A stretch of 33,341 nt of DNA from an uncultured Acidobacteriota bacterium. Lineage in GTDB: Bacteria; Acidobacteriota; Thermoanaerobaculia; UBA5066. The notes under the pieces are model-generated. The model did no database searches, was not told where the DNA came from, and worked only from the letters and a program-made list of their open reading frames with translations. The stretch spans positions 1 through 33,341 of the forward strand of contig CAIMWE010000085.1 of assembly GCA_903845115.1 (NCBI GenBank), read 5' to 3'. The position numbers were made by a program, and so were the translations under genes. Positions within the stretch are counted from its first letter, which is position 1; every line of letters starts with the position of its first letter. This document shows positions 30,883-33,341 of this stretch, piece by piece.

Positions 30883-30990
30883 TCCCCCGGATTCTGACGG
30901 ATCCACCGGGACGCCATCCAGGGGGCCGACGGACCCGAAAACCCCGTCCCCCGGGTACGGTCTCGTCTCCGTCCTCGTGGAGCGGGGTAC

Positions 30991-30996
30991 TAAGAT
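30991..30996 (+). promoter_or_regulatory. Possible -10 of the phosphofructokinase gene
   Basis: TAAGAT within GGTACTAAGATCCC, about 68 nt before the ATG at 31064. The leader would be about 60 nt. No clear -35. Confidence 0.35.
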
Positions 30997-31063
30997 CCCA
31001 CGGACGCCAGGGTTCCCATTCTCGCGAAGGCCTTCCAGGGAGCCGGGCCGGAGGAGGAGAACG

Positions 31064-32179
31064 ATGACCAGCTCGACGACGATCCGGCGGATCGCCATCT
31101 CGACCGGCGGGGGCGACGCCCCCGGCCTCAACGCCGTGATCCGCGCCGCTGTCCTCTCCGCCCTGAGCAGGGGATGGCAGTGCGTCGGCATCCGCGACGG
31201 CTACCACGGCCTCCTCAGCCCCGAGCAGTATCCCCAGGGCGGCCTGATCCCGCTGACCCGTGAGACGGTGCGCGGCATCACCGACGACGGGGGGACGATC
31301 CTCGGAACCACGAACAAGGGGAACCCGCTCCACTTCCCGGTGACCGGCCCCGACGGGAAGGTCGAGGACGTGGACCGGAGCGGCGAGCTGGTCCGCGCGT
31401 TCGCCCTTCACCAGATCGACGCCCTGATCTCGATCGGCGGCGACGGGTCGCTGGCCATCGCGGCGGTCCTGGCGAAGAAGGGGCTGCGCGTCATCGGCGT
31501 CCCGAAGACGATCGACAACGATCTCGACGGCACGGTCATCACGTTCGGCTTCGACACCGCCATCTCGTTCGCCACCCTCGCCATCGACCGGCTCCAGTCG
31601 ACCGCCGACGCCCACGGGCGGGTGATGGTCGTGGAGGTGATGGGGCGCTACGCCGGCTGGATCGCCCTCTCCTCCGGAGTCGCCTCGAGCGCCGACGCCA
31701 TCCTGATCCCCGAGGTCCCGTACGACCTGGCGTCCGTCGCGAAGCGGATCGACCGGTGCGAGGAGGAAGGGCAGAAGTACTCCATCGTCGTCGTGGCGGA
31801 AGGGGCCAAGCCCAGGGGGGGAACCGTCTCGGTCGCGAGGCCGAGCGAGGTGGGACGCGCCGAGCGGCTCGGCGGCGCCGGGGAGCGCGTGGCGGCGGAG
31901 CTGGAGGCGCTCACCGGCCGCGAGACCCGGTGCGTCGTGCTGGGGCACCTCCTCCGGGGCGGCAGCCCCACCGCGTTCGACCGGCTCCTGGCCCTCCGCT
32001 TCGGGGCGGCGGCCATCCGCGCGCTCGAGGAGGGGCGGAGCGGCGTGATGGTCGCGCTGGCCCCGCCGACGGTGAACTACGTGCCACTCGAGGTGGCGAC
32101 GAAGCGGATGCGGGTCGTCCCGCTCGACTCCGACACCGTCAAGACCGCGCGGGACCTGGGGATCTGCTTCGGGGACTGA
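31064..32179 (+). CDS. pfkA: 6-phosphofructokinase (PfkA family, G/K type)
   Basis: 371 aa; ATG with GGAGGAG 6 nt upstream. It phosphorylates fructose 6-phosphate to the 1,6-bisphosphate in glycolysis. Motifs: nucleotide loop 'STGGGDAPGLNAVIR' (13-27), G125-G-D-G128-S, catalytic 'PKTIDNDLDGT' (K148, base D151), 'MGRYAGWIA' (193-201), 'GHLLRGGSPTAFDR'. The glycine in GGDGS favours ATP over pyrophosphate (PPi enzymes carry Asp there). Lys in PKTIDND is shared with PPi-type and some ATP-type enzymes, such as those of trypanosomatids. This G/K pair is typical of the 'long' or clade X bacterial enzymes, so ATP use is likely but not proven. It stands alone, divergent from the MA peptidase. Confidence 0.93.
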   Translation: MTSSTTIRRIAISTGGGDAPGLNAVIRAAVLSALSRGWQCVGIRDGYHGLLSPEQYPQGGLIPLTRETVRGITDDGGTILGTTNKGNPLHFPVTGPDGKVEDVDRSGELVRAFALHQIDALISIGGDGSLAIAAVLAKKGLRVIGVPKTIDNDLDGTVITFGFDTAISFATLAIDRLQSTADAHGRVMVVEVMGRYAGWIALSSGVASSADAILIPEVPYDLASVAKRIDRCEEEGQKYSIVVVAEGAKPRGGTVSVARPSEVGRAERLGGAGERVAAELEALTGRETRCVVLGHLLRGGSPTAFDRLLALRFGAAAIRALEEGRSGVMVALAPPTVNYVPLEVATKRMRVVPLDSDTVKTARDLGICFGD

Positions 32180-32248
32180 GGACGACCTCGACCTGGCTCC
32201 ACCCCGCCCGCGCTCCCGGGCGCCTTCGCACCCTTTCCTCCACGCGCC

Positions 32249-32254
32249 CATACT
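32249..32254 (+). promoter_or_regulatory. -10-like element before the phosphoesterase gene
   Basis: CATACT ends 8 nt before ATG 32263, with a weak -35 (TTCGCA, 32225-32230) at 18 nt. There is no Shine-Dalgarno, so the mRNA is leaderless or nearly so. Confidence 0.4.
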
Positions 32255-32262
32255 CCTCCGGC

Positions 32263-33102
32263 ATGACGGGAGGCATCCGGATCGCCGTTCTCTCCGACCT
32301 CCACCTCGAGGTCCGGCACCACCACCTCGTCCGGGACGGGCTCTCCGCCGAGCAGGCCCGCGAAACGCTGCGCCGCTCCGTCGGCGAGGCCATCGCTCCG
32401 GCCCGGAAGGCCGATCTGGTGGTCCTCGCGGGGGACGTCCACAACGGCCCCGCCGGGATCGACTGGGCGGCCCGGGCGTTCGCCGGACAGCCGGTCGTCT
32501 ACGTGGCCGGCAATCACGAGTTCTACGAGGGGAGGATCCCGGGGCTCCTGCCGCTCCTCCAGGCTGCCGCCGGGCGCTCCGGCAACGTCACCTTCCTCGA
32601 GAACGCCGAGGCGCGCCTCCGGGTCCGCGGCCGCACGCTGCGGCTCCTCGGCTGCACCCTCTGGACCGACTTCTGGCTGTACGGCGAGTCCGGCGCCGCC
32701 CTCGCCATGCCGCTCGCGGAGGACCGGATTCTCGATCACTCCCGGATCGCCCTCGACGACGGCTCGAGGTTCCTCCCCGAGGACGCGCGCCGCCTGCACG
32801 CGGCGTCCCGAGCCTGGCTGGAGGAAGCGCTGGCCGAGCCGTTCGACGGCCCGACCGTCGTCGTCACCCACCACGCCCCCTCGCCGCGCTCCGTCGCGCC
32901 GCAGTTCGCGGGCGACCCGCTCTCGCCCTCGTTCGCGTCCGACCTGACCGGCCTGATCGAGCGGACGCGGCCGGCGCTCTGGATCCACGGGCACACCCAC
33001 CACCCCATCGACTACCGCCTGAGCAGGACGAGGGTCGTCTCGAGGCAGTGGGGATACCCGAAGGAGCGCCTCCCGAGGTCGGCCGACCTCGTCGAGGTCT
33101 GA
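32263..33102 (+). CDS. Calcineurin-like metallophosphoesterase
   Basis: 279 aa, cytoplasmic, no signal peptide. All five metal-binding blocks are present: D12-L-H14 (VLSDLHLE), GD58-x-H, GN84-H85-E, 'VVVTHHAPS' and 'IHGHTHH'. The family hydrolyses phosphomono- or diesters with two metal ions. Substrate cannot be predicted: UDP-diacylglucosamine, cyclic nucleotide and protein phosphatases share the fold. A longer in-frame reading into pfkA is antisense-like junk. The start MTGGIRIAVLSDLHLE is the normal family start, and ATG 32263 lacks a ribosome site. It is 83 bp after pfkA, with a separate -10-like hexamer. Confidence 0.92.
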   Translation: MTGGIRIAVLSDLHLEVRHHHLVRDGLSAEQARETLRRSVGEAIAPARKADLVVLAGDVHNGPAGIDWAARAFAGQPVVYVAGNHEFYEGRIPGLLPLLQAAAGRSGNVTFLENAEARLRVRGRTLRLLGCTLWTDFWLYGESGAALAMPLAEDRILDHSRIALDDGSRFLPEDARRLHAASRAWLEEALAEPFDGPTVVVTHHAPSPRSVAPQFAGDPLSPSFASDLTGLIERTRPALWIHGHTHHPIDYRLSRTRVVSRQWGYPKERLPRSADLVEV

Positions 33103-33135
33103 CGCTCCGAGATCGGCGCCGGCTCGCGCGGCCGG

Positions 33136-33161
33136 GAAGATTAGAAGATTAGAGAAGATTA
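33136..33161 (+). repeat. Three GAAGATTA direct repeats
   Basis: GAAGATTA starts at 33136, 33144 and 33154. Low GC for this window. Confidence 0.7.
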
Positions 33162-33188
33162 GGGTCAGGTCTTTAGGTTGTAGGTTAC
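33162..33188 (+). repeat. 27-bp direct repeat, copy A
   Basis: It begins GGGTCAGGTCTT and ends TAGGTTAC. It is identical at 24 of 27 positions to copy B at 33315-33341. Confidence 0.75.
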
Positions 33189-33249
33189 CGGCCGAAGAAG
33201 CCAGAGCGAGTGCGAGTGCGATCTCCACTCTTCTTCTCGACGCCCCTTC

Positions 33250-33271
33250 TCGTCCCGCCGCGGCGGGACGA
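33250..33271. repeat. Perfect 22-bp palindrome
   Basis: Arms TCGTCCCGCCG and CGGCGGGACGA meet without a loop. It could be a hairpin end, an operator or part of a REP-like element. No T-run follows, so it is not a simple terminator. Confidence 0.65.
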
Positions 33272-33285
33272 GCCAGATCGTGGCC

Positions 33286-33341
33286 GATTGGGTCGATTGG
33301 GGTCGGGTCGATTGGGGTCAGATCTTGAGGTTGAAGGTTAC
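33286..33341 (+). repeat. GATTGGG(G)TC repeats and 27-bp direct repeat copy B (reaches window end)
   Basis: GATTGGG starts at 33286, 33295 and 33310. Copy B of the 27-bp repeat is at 33315-33341, 153 bp from copy A, and may continue outside the window. Confidence 0.7.

Larger units (their letters stand above)
33103..33341. other. Non-coding repeat-rich edge, probable mobile-element flank
   Basis: No gene is seen. Composition is clearly less GC-rich than the rest. It holds short GAAGATTA repeats, two near-identical 27-bp direct repeats, a long perfect palindrome and GATTGGG(G)TC repeats running to the window end. Motifs like 'ggGTCAGxTCTT' near repeats are often found beside REP-associated or IS200-like transposases in environmental genomes. 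That link is inference from memory, and no transposase is visible. Confidence 0.5.

Overview
High-GC (mostly G/C wobble) bacterial chromosome fragment with a diderm (Gram-negative type) envelope: a lipobox lipoprotein, a LolA-like periplasmic protein, an outer-membrane barrel and an IPTL-type C-terminal sorting signal. The mix of giant DUF11 adhesin-like protein, bacterial M2 (ACE-like) peptidase, VIT/vWA protein and a Kelch protein with cysteine-paired C-terminal modules is the kind of set found in Acidobacteriota (Thermoanaerobaculia-like) genomes. That placement is inference, not something the sequence proves. I see no rRNA, tRNA, CRISPR array, phage or complete insertion sequence.

Layout. 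1-7663: 3' part of a giant secreted DUF11-repeat protein ending in IPTL-CTERM, with a seven-module block duplicated in tandem (about 2.69 kb per copy). 7770-8813: glutamate-racemase-fold protein with a lipoprotein signal. 8833-14101 (minus): compact four-gene operon of ABC ATPase, two-FtsX permease, LolA-like protein and outer-membrane barrel, read from a TTGACA-N17-GATTCT promoter with no room for a leader. 14213-16018: secreted M2 peptidase. 16056-20090: MerR regulator with palindromic operators in its own promoter, then a cytoplasmic VIT/vWA protein with a PARP4/VWA5A-like tail, then a DUF5924/DUF2914-like membrane protein. 20197-22716: a 40-aa membrane peptide, then a coupled set of 62-aa peptide, GAF-GGDEF diguanylate cyclase, 60-aa exported peptide and ParA-like ATPase without ParB. 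22859-25216: exported six-blade Kelch protein. 25217-26673 (minus): 44-aa peptide coupled to a membrane-anchored coiled-coil trypsin-like protease. 26785-28608: phenylacetate-CoA ligase plus tandem-ACT protein. 28654-29875: 17-aa leader ORF and a PAS histidine kinase with a cysteine cluster. 29872-30882 (minus): membrane-anchored MA-type metallopeptidase. 31064-32179: phosphofructokinase. 32263-33102: metallophosphoesterase. 33103-33341: non-coding, repeat-rich, lower-GC edge that looks mobile-element related.

How it fits together. Most genes concern the envelope, secretion or signalling. The least described candidate for a functional system is the MerR - VIT/vWA - DUF5924/DUF2914 cassette with its own operator set; next come the diguanylate cyclase - peptide - ParA operon and the small genes coupled to signalling or protease genes. 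A recurring theme is a -10-like hexamer 6-8 nt before an ATG/GTG, which suggests that leaderless mRNAs are common here, next to ordinary Shine-Dalgarno starts. Genes are tightly packed, with start/stop overlaps and convergent genes whose stop codons abut or overlap.
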